Notes: generated by a model from the sequence alone, not told the origin. DNA of 21,599 nucleotides from Bordetella parapertussis (GCA_945870465.1 CAMBSS010000065.1:1-21599); one strand, 5' to 3'. Shown: positions 8,377-17,281, counted from the stretch's first letter. Numbers and translations are program-made.

Positions 8377-10017
8377 TCATTTCTTGTAACCGTATACCGA
8401 CTGCGCGCGCGCGGGACTCAGCACGCCTTGGCGCAGGTCTTTTTCGATCAGGCGCCGGTCGCGATCGGCGGGATTGCCCATGCCGCCGCCGCCCGGATAA
8501 CGGATGCGCAGCGTGTCGCCCGGCTGCAGCACGGTGCGGCCTTTGCGCGGGACCACGAATTCACGATTCAGTATTTTCAGTTCCGCCGCGCTGCCGGCGC
8601 CGCCACCGTGCGAGCCCAGCGGCGGATACTTGCTGCGGTCCGAGATCACCGACAGGCGCATCGGGCCTTCGGTCGCGACTTCGATGACCATTTCCTGGCC
8701 GTGGCCGCCCCGCCACTGGCCGGCGCCGGCGGAATCTTCCCAGATCTGTTTTTTCCAGACGATGAGCGGCGTGAGGCCTTCCATGACTTCGACGGACCCG
8801 GGCGTAGTGTTGGAAGGGTACTGAGTGCAGGGCAAACCGTCGGAGGCCGGCCGCGCGCCCATACCGCCATTCGCAAACAAGGCAAAACTGAAACGGGTGC
8901 CATCGCGGCGCGCGCCGCTGTAAACGGTGCGCAGGCCCGGCGCGCTGCCCGAATCGGCGATGATCTGGCCGGGCACTATCTGCCCCAACGCTTCGAAGAG
9001 ACAGGTGCTCAGCATGTGCCCGACGATATGCCGGCCGCTGACGGCGGCGGGAAAGCGGCAATTGAGTATCGTGCCTTCGGGCGCCGTCACGCGGAACGGC
9101 CGGTACGAGCCCTCGTTCTTGGGGCCCAGCGGATCGAGGATGCACTTCAACGGATAATTGGTATACGCGACCGTATAGTGAATCACGCAATTGATGCCGT
9201 ACGGGACCTGCGCGGAGGTCCCCGAGTAATCCACGGACAGGTCGCCGTCTTTCACCGTCACGGCGCATTCGATGCGCAGCGGCTCCTCGAAGCCGTCCAT
9301 CATCACCGATGAACGATACGTGCCGGCGGGAAGCGCGCGCACGGCTTCCCGCATCATGGTCTCCGCACGGGACACGAGCTCCTTGCTGATGTCCTCGAGG
9401 CCGTCGATGCGCAGGTCCTTCAGCAGCTCGAGTATGCGCGCCGTCATCACTTCGTTGGCCGAGACCTGGGCCATGAGGTCGCCGACGGAGTCGTTGGGGA
9501 CGCGGGAATTGGCACGGATGATGTCGAGCACGACGTCGTTCGGCTTGCCTTCGATCATGAGCCGCACAGGCGGGATGCGTGTCCCCTCCTCGAACATCTC
9601 GGCGCAGTCCGCGGCCCACATCGCGCCGCCCACGTCCGGGTTATGCGCGACACAGCAGGCGAAGGCGACCAGCCGCCCCTTGAAAAATACCGGCGAGATC
9701 AACGTGTAGTCGGGCAAATGCCCGGTGCCGAACCACGGGTCGTTGGTGAGGATGGCGTCGCCGGCCTTCCACGAACCGACGGGAAAGTGCTCGAGAAAAA
9801 GCTTGGCCGACCGTCCCAGGCAGTCGCAGAACGCCGGAATGCTCGCGCGGTTTTCGGCCAGCAGATTGCCGACCGCATCGGTCAGCACGCACGCATAGTC
9901 GTTGGACTCACGCACATTGGTCGAAAACGACGTCCTGACCACGGCCGCCGCCGCTTCGTCGGCCGCCGCCACGAGGCGGTTCCAGATGATTTCCAGGCTG
10001 ATCGGATCGAGTATCAT
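8377..10017 (-). CDS. hyuB: Hydantoinase/oxoprolinase subunit B (HyuB family), copy 2
   Basis: Encodes 546 aa and is collinear with copy 1. The N-terminus MILDPISLEIIWNRLVAAAD matches the family start. Putative metal-site segments are NDPWFGTGHLPD (92-103) and AHNPDVGG (124-131), and it ends with the Gly-rich tail YPGGGGMGNPADRD. It lies 24 bp after hyuA2, its likely partner, and 22 bp before hyuB1, so it is the second gene of the five-gene operon. The ribosome site is weak: a GGGA about 14 bases upstream of the ATG. Translation may depend on coupling to hyuA2. The substrate is unknown; hydantoins, oxoproline, lactams and related amides are all family options. Confidence 0.93.
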   Translation of the reverse strand: MILDPISLEIIWNRLVAAADEAAAAVVRTSFSTNVRESNDYACVLTDAVGNLLAENRASIPAFCDCLGRSAKLFLEHFPVGSWKAGDAILTNDPWFGTGHLPDYTLISPVFFKGRLVAFACCVAHNPDVGGAMWAADCAEMFEEGTRIPPVRLMIEGKPNDVVLDIIRANSRVPNDSVGDLMAQVSANEVMTARILELLKDLRIDGLEDISKELVSRAETMMREAVRALPAGTYRSSVMMDGFEEPLRIECAVTVKDGDLSVDYSGTSAQVPYGINCVIHYTVAYTNYPLKCILDPLGPKNEGSYRPFRVTAPEGTILNCRFPAAVSGRHIVGHMLSTCLFEALGQIVPGQIIADSGSAPGLRTVYSGARRDGTRFSFALFANGGMGARPASDGLPCTQYPSNTTPGSVEVMEGLTPLIVWKKQIWEDSAGAGQWRGGHGQEMVIEVATEGPMRLSVISDRSKYPPLGSHGGGAGSAAELKILNREFVVPRKGRTVLQPGDTLRIRYPGGGGMGNPADRDRRLIEKDLRQGVLSPARAQSVYGYKK

Positions 10018-10041
10018 GGCGTCGCGTTTTTCCCGGCGGAT

Positions 10042-12135
10042 TCAGTTCAGTTCGGCGATCAGGTTGAGCGCCGCGTCGACGCGCACCTCGGCGTCGAAGC
10101 CCACGACGAATGTGGACTCGCGCTCTTCGAATACTGCCGGCCCCGCGAACTTGGCGCCAGCACCGAGTTTATAACGGTCATACACGGGCACGTCGGCAAC
10201 CGGCCCGCGCTCCTGGAAATACACCGTCCTGCGGCCTTTCAGCGGATCGCTGCGGTCCGCTGCATCCGCCGCGACCGGCACCAACTGCGGGGCCGGCCCG
10301 CGCGCCACCAAGCGCCACGTCACCGTCTGCATGGGCACACCCTGGAGAATGCGCCCGTACAGGCGCAGATACTCGGCTTCGAACGCGCGGCGCAGTTCAT
10401 CGGCGGGCGCTGCGTCCTGCAGAAACTCAAATGGCAAAGTGATGCCGATTTCAAATCCCTGGCCCATATACGACATCTCGATATGCGTGTCGTACACAAT
10501 CGAAGACGCCGTCACGCCGGATGCGCACAGCATGGCTTCGGCGCGCGCTTTGAGTTCGCCCAGAAAACCCCGCACGTGGGTCCACGAAATATCCGCGAGC
10601 CGCACGAAGTAGCTGCGCGACATCTCGACGGACGCCGGCGCCACCAAAAAACCGAGTGCAGATGCGGCGCCGGCGCCGAATGGACAAATAATGCGCTTCA
10701 GCTTGAGTAGCCGCGCCAGATGGAATGCATGCACCGGCCCGGCGCCGCCAAACGCGAGCATCGTGTAATCGCGCAGGTCGATTCCGCGCTCCGCCGCATA
10801 GACGCGCGTCGCGGAAGCCATGGTTTCATCGACGATCTGCTGGATGCCGGTGGCGGCCTGTGCCATCGGCAGGCCGACAGGTTCCGCGATCTTTTTGCTG
10901 ATCGCCGACTCGGCGGCGCTGCGATCGAGCTTCATGCGTCCACCGAGAAACGAATCGGTGTCGAGGTAGCCGAGCATGAGATCGGCATCGGTTACCGTCG
11001 GCGACAGACCGCCCTGGCCGTAACACGCGGGACCGGGTTCCGCGCCCGAACTGTGCGGCCCGACCTTGATGAGCCCCATGCGGTCCACCTGCGCGATCGA
11101 CCCTCCGCCGGCGCCGATTTCGATCAGCTCGATCACCGGCACGCGCAGCAACAGGCCGCTGCCCTTCTTGAAACGCTGCACCCGCGCGGCCTCGAACGTA
11201 TGCGCGTGCGTCGGCTGCCCCCCGGTGATCAGGCACATCTTGGCGGTCGTGCCGCCCATGTCGAACGACAGCAGGTCATTGAATCCGGCGAGGCGGCCGT
11301 AATACGACGCCGCGATGGCGCCGCCCGCCGGCCCGGACTCGATCATCTGGACCGGAAACTCCCTGCCGAATTCCCCGGTGGCGACACCGCCGGACGACAG
11401 CATCAGGCGCAGTGGCGCGGTGACGCCAATTTTCTGGAGCCGCGCTTCGAGGCGGCCGAGGTAGCTTTTCATCCGCGGCAGCACGTATGCATTGGTGACG
11501 GTCGTCGAGGTGCGGTCGAATTCCCGCAACTCGCCGACCACCTCGGATGAAATGCTGACCGGCAGCTCAGGATAACGCCCCCGCAGCAGCGCCTGCGCAC
11601 GCTGCTCGTGCAGCGGATTGCGGTGGCTGTGCAAAAACACGACCGCCAGCGCTTCGACGCCTTCTTTTACCAGCGTTTCGGCCGCGGCAATAAACTGCGC
11701 TTCGTCGAGATCCTTGAGCACGGTGCCATCGGACCCGACGCGCTCATCCACTTCGAGACGCAGATTTCTCTCCACCAGCGGTTCGGCAAACTCGATGGAG
11801 AGGTCGTAGAGGTCGTAGCGCAGCGCGCGTCCGATCTCGAGCGTGTCGCGATAGCCCATGGTGGTGATGAGCCCGGTCTTGACGCCCTTGCGCTCGATGA
11901 TGGTATTCGTCACGAGTGTCGTGCCGTGCACGACGCGAGTCAGGAGACCGCCCTCGACCTGCGAGCTCGACAGCAGTTTTTCCGTCCCGGCCACCATCGC
12001 ATCGCTCGGATCGCTGGGCGTCGTCAACACCTTGCCGATGGAAATGCGGCCTGTGTTTTCGTCGAGCAGGACAAAATCGGTGAAGGTGCCGCCGACGTCC
12101 ACGCCAAGACTGAAATGTGTTTCCGGGTGCGCCAT
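10042..12135 (-). CDS. hyuA: Hydantoinase/oxoprolinase subunit A (HyuA family), copy 2
   Basis: Encodes 697 aa and is the first gene of the minus-strand operon. ATPase motifs are GVDVGGTFTD (11-20), HGTTLVTN (70-77), FDMGGTTAK (291-299), IGAGGGSIA (340-348), GPACYGQGG (368-376) and FGGAGPVHA (462-470), all intact. The start ATG has AGGA three bases upstream and follows the AT-rich divergent region. Pairing with hyuB2 downstream is inferred from adjacency. The gene order A-B-B-A means two distinct enzymes share a transcript. The function is presumably ATP-dependent hydrolysis of a cyclic or linear amide in the cytoplasm, which is inferred from the family. Confidence 0.93.
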   Translation of the reverse strand: MAHPETHFSLGVDVGGTFTDFVLLDENTGRISIGKVLTTPSDPSDAMVAGTEKLLSSSQVEGGLLTRVVHGTTLVTNTIIERKGVKTGLITTMGYRDTLEIGRALRYDLYDLSIEFAEPLVERNLRLEVDERVGSDGTVLKDLDEAQFIAAAETLVKEGVEALAVVFLHSHRNPLHEQRAQALLRGRYPELPVSISSEVVGELREFDRTSTTVTNAYVLPRMKSYLGRLEARLQKIGVTAPLRLMLSSGGVATGEFGREFPVQMIESGPAGGAIAASYYGRLAGFNDLLSFDMGGTTAKMCLITGGQPTHAHTFEAARVQRFKKGSGLLLRVPVIELIEIGAGGGSIAQVDRMGLIKVGPHSSGAEPGPACYGQGGLSPTVTDADLMLGYLDTDSFLGGRMKLDRSAAESAISKKIAEPVGLPMAQAATGIQQIVDETMASATRVYAAERGIDLRDYTMLAFGGAGPVHAFHLARLLKLKRIICPFGAGAASALGFLVAPASVEMSRSYFVRLADISWTHVRGFLGELKARAEAMLCASGVTASSIVYDTHIEMSYMGQGFEIGITLPFEFLQDAAPADELRRAFEAEYLRLYGRILQGVPMQTVTWRLVARGPAPQLVPVAADAADRSDPLKGRRTVYFQERGPVADVPVYDRYKLGAGAKFAGPAVFEERESTFVVGFDAEVRVDAALNLIAELN

Positions 12136-12347
12136 GTATCCTAGCTGAGACGGGCGGGCTCCAGGGTGGTCTACCCATGCCCGCCTTGCATAAGTTTCTA
12201 TATATATAAACGATTTATCCGGCTTTTTAGACGTCCGCCCGGCGCTTACTCCAACCTCGCAGATTACCGGTTTTTTTATTCTTGTATTATTATGGTATCC
12301 TACAAATAAACATCGTTCAATCGGTTTTTTTGCGCTACGGGGGAGCT
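12136..12347. promoter_or_regulatory. AT-rich divergent control region between the hyu operon and bug3
   Basis: This 212-bp gap is much richer in A and T than its surroundings. It holds TATATATATA (12199-12208), which can serve as a -10 for the minus-strand operon about 60 bases from hyuA2. It also holds the palindrome ATAAA-CGA-TTTAT (12206-12218) and the inverted repeat TTGTA (12282-12286) with TACAA (12301-12305). The GntR/FCD gene downstream of bug3 is the obvious candidate regulator. The half-sites are only weakly similar to FadR-type operators. The individual elements are speculative; the divergent promoter role follows from gene layout. Confidence 0.5.
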
Positions 12348-13355
12348 ATGCATTTATTGCCGTTTAAACACGGACTGTCGGTCCGCGAATGGTTGTTCGC
12401 TGCCGCGGCGGCCGTCGCCTGCGGCGCGTATTGCGCGACCGCCATCGCCGCCGACCGCTATCCCACCAAACCCGTGCGCCTGATTGTGCCCTACTCGCCC
12501 GGCGGCGGTTCCGACACTGTCGCCCGCATCATCGGCCAGAAACTGACTGAAAGCCTCGGCCAGACGTTCGTGATCGACAACCGCGCGGGAGCCGCCGGCA
12601 TGGTCGGCACGGACCTCGCCGCAAACTCCCCTGCCGACGGCTATACGCTCCTGCTCGCCGACGCGGCCTATACCATCAACAGCTCGTATTACACCAAGCA
12701 GGCGCGCTACGACGCGGTGAAAAGCTTCGTGCCCGTGACGCTGATCGCCGATACACCGTATCTCCTGATGACGCATCCCGGCCTGCCGGTCGCTAATCTC
12801 AAAGAATTCATCGCCCACGCCAAGGCGCAGCCCGGCAAGATCAATGTCGGCTCCTCGGGTAACGGCAGCGGCAGCCACCTGGTGGGCGAGCTCTTCAAGC
12901 TCAAGGCAGGCGTCAATCTCAATCACATCCCCTACAAGGGCGCCGGCCCCTCGACCGCGGACGTCATGGCGGGACAGATCCAGGCGACGTTCGCGGGCGC
13001 GGCGGGCGTCGTGACGTTCGTGAAAAGCGGCCGCCTGAAGGCGATCGTCGTCGGCTCGGCCAGGCGCAGCGCGCTGCTGCCCGACGTGCCGACTTTCGTC
13101 GAGCAGGGCTTCCCCGACTTGGTAGTCACCAACTGGTACGGCATCGTGGCACCCGCCGGCACGCCGAAACCCGTGGTCAAACTGCTGCTCGACGAAATTA
13201 CGCGAGCCATCGCCCAGTCGGACGTGCGCGAGCGGCTCACCAACCTCGCGCTCGAGCCGGTCACGCCGTCTTCCGAACAGTTCGCGCAGCTGATTGGAAT
13301 AGAAATGAAGCGCTGGGCGCAGGTCATCAAAGACGCGAACCTCAAGACCGAATAA
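12348..13355 (+). CDS. Bug/TctC-family periplasmic solute-binding protein (bug3)
   Basis: Encodes 335 aa. The signal peptide has an unusually long N-region (MHLLPFKHGLSVREW), then the core LFAAAAAVACGAYCATA, with likely cleavage at AIA before ADRYPTKP. The Bug signatures are YPTKPVRLIVPYSPGGGSD and NRAGAAGMVGTDLA. The frame opens at a TTG at 12282, but the ATG at 12348 has GGGGGAG six bases before it and gives a sensible signal peptide. It is the first gene of the plus-strand set, 54 bp before the aminotransferase and divergent from the hyu operon, which suggests co-regulation. The ligand is unknown. Confidence 0.93.
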   Translation: MHLLPFKHGLSVREWLFAAAAAVACGAYCATAIAADRYPTKPVRLIVPYSPGGGSDTVARIIGQKLTESLGQTFVIDNRAGAAGMVGTDLAANSPADGYTLLLADAAYTINSSYYTKQARYDAVKSFVPVTLIADTPYLLMTHPGLPVANLKEFIAHAKAQPGKINVGSSGNGSGSHLVGELFKLKAGVNLNHIPYKGAGPSTADVMAGQIQATFAGAAGVVTFVKSGRLKAIVVGSARRSALLPDVPTFVEQGFPDLVVTNWYGIVAPAGTPKPVVKLLLDEITRAIAQSDVRERLTNLALEPVTPSSEQFAQLIGIEMKRWAQVIKDANLKTE

Positions 13356-13409
13356 ACGGCACGGCAAGCGCATTGCTCAATCTGATTTTTCAAACCGAAG
13401 GATAAAGAC

Positions 13410-14339
13410 ATGGGTGCGGCACCAGCTAAGTTCGCGTGGCTCGACGGCAAGTTCGTGCGTTGGGAAGACGCCAAGATTCACATCCGCAGCGAGTGCGTGA
13501 TTCGCGGCATCGGCGTGTTCGAGGGCTTGCGTGGCTACTGGAACGCGCAGCAAAAGCAGATGTTCGTATTCCGCTCGCGGGAACACTACAAACGGCTGGA
13601 AGCGTCGATGCGCATCATCCGGCTGCCGCTGCCCTACGGCACGGAAGTCATCGAGAAGGCAATGGTCGACCTGATCAAGCACAACAAATTGCGCGAAGAC
13701 ATCCACATCCGCGCCAACGTTTACGTCGGGGAAGGCAGCGACCACACGTCCGACCCCGCCAAGATGTTCGTCGGCTCTTTCGTCACGGCGCTGCCGCGGC
13801 CGGCCAAGAAAACGGTCAAGACCGGGACGCATGCGGCAGTGAGTTCGTGGCGGCGCATCGACGACCAGGCCATGCCGCCGCGCGCCAAGGTGACCGGCAA
13901 CTATGTAAACAGCCGGCTCGCGCAAGTACAGGCGGGACTCGACGGCTACGACACCGCGATCATGCTGGACCAGTCGGGGAAGGTGTCGGAAACGGCCGGC
14001 GCCTGCGTGGTCATCGTCAGGGACGGCAAGGTGTATACGCCGTCGGTGACCAACAGCATACTCGAGGGCATCACGCGCGATACGCTCATACAGATTTTCC
14101 AGCAGGACCTCGGCCTGCCGGTCGTTGAGCGCTCGATCGACCGCTCCGAGCTGTACATGGCGGACGAGATGTTCGAATGCGGAAGCGGCCACGAGATCAG
14201 CCCGATCGTCTCGATCGACCGCATGAAAATCGGCGATGGCGGGCCGGGACCCATCACGCGCGCAATCCAGGAAAAATACCTGAGCGTGGTCCGCGGCAAG
14301 CTGAAAAAATATCGCCGTTGGCTGACGCCCGTCTACTGA
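13410..14339 (+). CDS. Class IV PLP aminotransferase, branched-chain (IlvE)-like
   Basis: Encodes 309 aa, the same size as E. coli IlvE, and its landmarks fall at nearly the same numbering: GVFEGLRGY (35-43), Schiff-base Lys160 in AKVTGNYVNS, Tyr165, Glu194 in KVSETAG (the PLP-nitrogen ligand position), and ILEGITRD (217-224). It should transfer an amino group between an amino acid or amine and a 2-oxoacid in the cytoplasm. The substrate pocket differs from IlvE: HIR replaces YIR near residue 100, the following loop is VGEGSDHTSDP, GAC replaces GEN after Glu194, and GSGHE replaces GTAAE. A biosynthetic BCAT role is therefore doubtful. A D-amino acid, beta-amino acid or amine transaminase is possible. 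It sits between a Bug protein and a GntR regulator. Confidence 0.88.
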   Translation: MGAAPAKFAWLDGKFVRWEDAKIHIRSECVIRGIGVFEGLRGYWNAQQKQMFVFRSREHYKRLEASMRIIRLPLPYGTEVIEKAMVDLIKHNKLREDIHIRANVYVGEGSDHTSDPAKMFVGSFVTALPRPAKKTVKTGTHAAVSSWRRIDDQAMPPRAKVTGNYVNSRLAQVQAGLDGYDTAIMLDQSGKVSETAGACVVIVRDGKVYTPSVTNSILEGITRDTLIQIFQQDLGLPVVERSIDRSELYMADEMFECGSGHEISPIVSIDRMKIGDGGPGPITRAIQEKYLSVVRGKLKKYRRWLTPVY

Positions 14340-14396
14340 TACCGGGTGTGCGCCGATTCCCCCACATTGCAAACTACCGTGAGTAGCTGAACGCAG

Positions 14397-15107
14397 ATGG
14401 CCGCCAAGATCCGTGAACTCGCCGCGTGGCAGCGCCAGAGCGCGGCGGATGTCGTCTACCAGAAAATCAAGGACGAGATCGTCATGGCGCAGCTCGAGCC
14501 CGGCGCTCTGGTCGATGAAATCAGCCTGGCCGGACGGTTTTGCGTCAGCCGCACGCCGATCAGAGAGGCGTTGCGCAGACTCGAGCAGGACGGGCTGGTC
14601 ACGACGATTCCACGCCGCGGCACCCTCGTGCGGCGCCCCACGCTGCAGGACATCATGGAGATCGACCAGATCCGCACCCTGCTCGAGCCAGCCGCGGCGC
14701 GGCTGGCCGCGGGTCGCGTTAACGCCGACGCCCTGGAACGGATCGCGGAGGAGCTGCAGCGGCTGCAAAAATCGCCGCAGATCGATCTTGCGGAATTCCT
14801 CGCGGTCGACTGGCAATTGCATGAACTGGTGCTGACGGCCTCCGGCAACACGCACATGCGCGAGATCGTCAACAGCCTGCACAACAGGTTAAGCGCGGTG
14901 CGGTGGCGCTCGGCGCATCCGCGGGCGGAGCTGGCGGTCGGTGAATTGCTGGAGCTGGTGCAGGCGCTGCGCCAAGGCGACGGCTCTGCCGCCGAAGCCG
15001 TCATGCTCAAACACCTGTTGGCGACGCGCGAAAACCGGCACAGACTCTACCAGTTCAGTACCGACAGTCGCGGCCGCGATTCGGCCGGATCCCTGATTGC
15101 CAGCTAG
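14397..15107 (+). CDS. GntR-family transcriptional regulator, FCD (FadR/VanR) subfamily
   Basis: Encodes 236 aa. The N-terminal winged helix-turn-helix (about 17-80) contains the characteristic VSRTPIREALRRLEQDGLV, followed by IPRRGTLV as the wing. The C-terminal all-helical FCD ligand domain (about 85-215) has the Asp138-x3-His142 metal pair (VDWQLHE) and His206 (LKHL). The usual central Glu-His reads Glu183-Leu184, so one metal ligand seems lost. Members usually repress neighbouring catabolic operons until a carboxylate or related effector binds. The gene follows the aminotransferase by 57 bp and precedes bug4 by 11 bp. It probably controls this cluster and perhaps the divergent hyu operon. 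No strong ribosome site precedes the ATG. Confidence 0.92.
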   Translation: MAAKIRELAAWQRQSAADVVYQKIKDEIVMAQLEPGALVDEISLAGRFCVSRTPIREALRRLEQDGLVTTIPRRGTLVRRPTLQDIMEIDQIRTLLEPAAARLAAGRVNADALERIAEELQRLQKSPQIDLAEFLAVDWQLHELVLTASGNTHMREIVNSLHNRLSAVRWRSAHPRAELAVGELLELVQALRQGDGSAAEAVMLKHLLATRENRHRLYQFSTDSRGRDSAGSLIAS

Positions 15108-15118
15108 AAGGAGCGAAT

Positions 15119-16147
15119 ATGCGGACGTCGAGCAGCGAAAATGCAGGGCGCGGACGCGCGCACGCCACGTGGATTTCGGCAGGCTTTTACGCCGCGCTGC
15201 TGCTGTCGTCGCCCGCGCTTGGCGCAGACAACGAGGCGGCGGTGTTTCCCAACCGGCCAGTCAGGCTCATCGTTACCTTTGCGCCCGGCGGCGCGTCCGA
15301 CATCATTGCGCGGCTGATTGCGGTCAAGCTGGCGGATAAATGGAAGCAGTCCGTGGTGGTGGACAATCGTCCCGGCGCCAGCGGCATCATAGGCAGCGAG
15401 TACCTCGCCAAAGCGCCCAAGGACGGCCACACGTTCGGCATCAACAGCGTGACCCAGACCATCATCCCGTCGATGACGCCCAGAATACCCTACGATCTCG
15501 TGAAGGACTTCACCCCGCTGTCTCTCGCGGCCAATGTCCCGCTGTTGATCACTGTCGGCGGCAGCCCGAAAACCGCCAACGTGCGCACGCTCGCCGATTT
15601 CGTCGCCCTGGCGAAGGCGCAGCCCAAACACCTCGCGTACGGCTCGGGCGGCACCGGCACCCAGGGACATCTTGCCGTCGAACTTTTTCGCACGGCGGTC
15701 AACATCGACGTCGTGCACGTGCCATATAAAGGCGGCGGGCCAGCAGTGAGCGACGTGATCGGCGGCCAGGTTGATTTCATTTTCGCCAATGCCCCCGAAG
15801 TGACGAGTTTCATCAGCGCGAACCGCATGCGCGCGCTGGCTGCCACGTCGGCGAAACGGCTGCCGGGCCTGCCCAACGTGCCGACGGTCGCCGAATCCGT
15901 TGCCGGCTTCGAAGTCGTGCAGTGGTACGCGTTCTGGGCGCCGGCCGGGTTGCCGCGCGCGATAGCGCAGAAACTCAACGCCGAAATTGCCTACGCCATC
16001 GCCCAGCCGGATATCCGTGCGCGCTTCGAGGAAATGGGCATGGAGGCGGCCTCGAGTTCGAGCGAAGCGCTCGACAAGCTGCAGAGGGCCGAACTCGTCA
16101 GGTGGGGCGGCGTCGTCAAGTCGCTGGGCCTGGCAGTCACCCAGTAA
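15119..16147 (+). CDS. Bug/TctC-family periplasmic solute-binding protein (bug4)
   Basis: Encodes 342 aa. A strong AAGGAG seven bases upstream fixes the ATG. The N-region is long and charged (residues 1-17), then the hydrophobic core ISAGFYAALLLSS, with probable cleavage after ALG before ADNEAAVFPNRP. The Bug signatures are FPNRPVRLIVTFAPGGASD and NRPGASGIIGSEYLA. It lies 11 bp after the GntR regulator, so they are cotranscribed, which makes it a candidate for sensing or presenting the regulator's effector compound. It is convergent with threonine aldolase 40 bp downstream. Confidence 0.93.
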   Translation: MRTSSSENAGRGRAHATWISAGFYAALLLSSPALGADNEAAVFPNRPVRLIVTFAPGGASDIIARLIAVKLADKWKQSVVVDNRPGASGIIGSEYLAKAPKDGHTFGINSVTQTIIPSMTPRIPYDLVKDFTPLSLAANVPLLITVGGSPKTANVRTLADFVALAKAQPKHLAYGSGGTGTQGHLAVELFRTAVNIDVVHVPYKGGGPAVSDVIGGQVDFIFANAPEVTSFISANRMRALAATSAKRLPGLPNVPTVAESVAGFEVVQWYAFWAPAGLPRAIAQKLNAEIAYAIAQPDIRARFEEMGMEAASSSSEALDKLQRAELVRWGGVVKSLGLAVTQ

Positions 16148-16187
16148 CCCCAGAACCCGCCGCGTCGCGCTGGCGCGGAAATTCGCC

Positions 16188-17219
16188 TTAACGACCGGCG
16201 ACCGCTTCTCGCATCAGGTTGGCCAACCCGTCGATTTCGGCAGGCGCGGTATCGAAGCGGCAGACCAGGCGTATTTTGCCGGGCCCGCGACGATATAGAA
16301 GCACGCCGCGCTGTTCGAGGAAATCGACCGCGCCGGCTGGCAGGCTCACGAAGAGTTCGTTCGCCTCGACTGGCGCGGTGATTTCGACTTTGGGAATGGC
16401 GCCAAGCAGATCGCCCAGCCGTTTGGCCGCACTGTTGGCCTGCCCCGCCAGCCTCAGCCACAACCCATCCTTGATGAAACGGTCGAGCTGCGCCGAGGCG
16501 AAACGCATCTTGGACGCCGCCTGACCGGCACGTCGCGCGCGAATACGCAATTCCTGCACCATCTTCTGATCGAACACCACGATGGCGTCAGTAGTCATGG
16601 CTCCGCATTTCGTCGCGCCGAAAGACATGATGTCCACGCCGGCGCGCCAGGTCAGCTCGGCGGGAGAACATCCAACACTGGCCACGGCATTGGCGAAGCG
16701 GGCGCCGTCCATGTGGACCTTCATGCCGTACCGCCTGGCCACCGCCGACAGCGCCGCAACTTCGGCGGGCGCGTAAACCGTGCCGCCGTCGGTTGCCTGA
16801 GTCAGCGACAGCGCGCTGGGCGGTGCCTTCGAGGTGAGCCCGCTGTGATCGCCTTCGACCATTTCCGCAAAAGTCGCGGCGTCGATCTTGAACGAGTCAC
16901 CCGGCACCGCGACCAGCTTCGCGCCGCCGGTGAAAAATTCGGTCGCGCCGGATTCCCGGTGCAGCACGTGCGCTGACGGCTGGCAGTAGATCACGCCGTA
17001 AGGCGGGCTGCACACGGACAGGGCCAGCGCGTTCGCCGCGATGCCGGTCGACACCGGAAAGACGGTAACAGCATGCTCGAACAGCTCCGAGAAACGCTGG
17101 TTCATGGCCGCGGTATGCGGGTCGGCCCCATAGCTCGCCACGGTCCCTTGATTGACACTCTCTATCGCTGCGATGATCTCGCTAGCCGCGCCCGTCACAT
17201 TGTCGCTGCGAAAATCCAC
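16188..17219 (-). CDS. ltaE: Low-specificity L-threonine aldolase
   Basis: Encodes 343 aa. This PLP fold-type I enzyme cleaves L-threonine or L-allo-threonine (and often other beta-hydroxy amino acids) to glycine plus an aldehyde in the cytoplasm. Landmarks are FRSDNVTGA at the N-terminus, PVSTGIAAN (55-63, phosphate loop), His84 and His87 in the SAHVLHRE stretch, HMDGAR with Asp171 and Arg174, and Schiff-base Lys204 in SFGATKCGA. The start is a GTG at 17219. It is preceded by GAGGGG with a four-base gap and gives MDFRSDN, the normal family start. It is 62 bp after the glutaredoxin-DinB gene on the same strand. Stereospecificity cannot be read by eye. Confidence 0.9.
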   Translation of the reverse strand: MDFRSDNVTGAASEIIAAIESVNQGTVASYGADPHTAAMNQRFSELFEHAVTVFPVSTGIAANALALSVCSPPYGVIYCQPSAHVLHRESGATEFFTGGAKLVAVPGDSFKIDAATFAEMVEGDHSGLTSKAPPSALSLTQATDGGTVYAPAEVAALSAVARRYGMKVHMDGARFANAVASVGCSPAELTWRAGVDIMSFGATKCGAMTTDAIVVFDQKMVQELRIRARRAGQAASKMRFASAQLDRFIKDGLWLRLAGQANSAAKRLGDLLGAIPKVEITAPVEANELFVSLPAGAVDFLEQRGVLLYRRGPGKIRLVCRFDTAPAEIDGLANLMREAVAGR

Positions 17220-17281
17220 GAGTCCCCTCTTTCGTCTACGTTATGCAAGCTTCTGGAAAGATGTCGAGTGTGGTGCGTCGG

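Noticed and set aside
16160..16178. CCGCG/CGCGG hairpin between convergent bug4 and ltaE as a terminator
   Set aside because: Only five pairs with a nine-base loop and no U-run on either strand.
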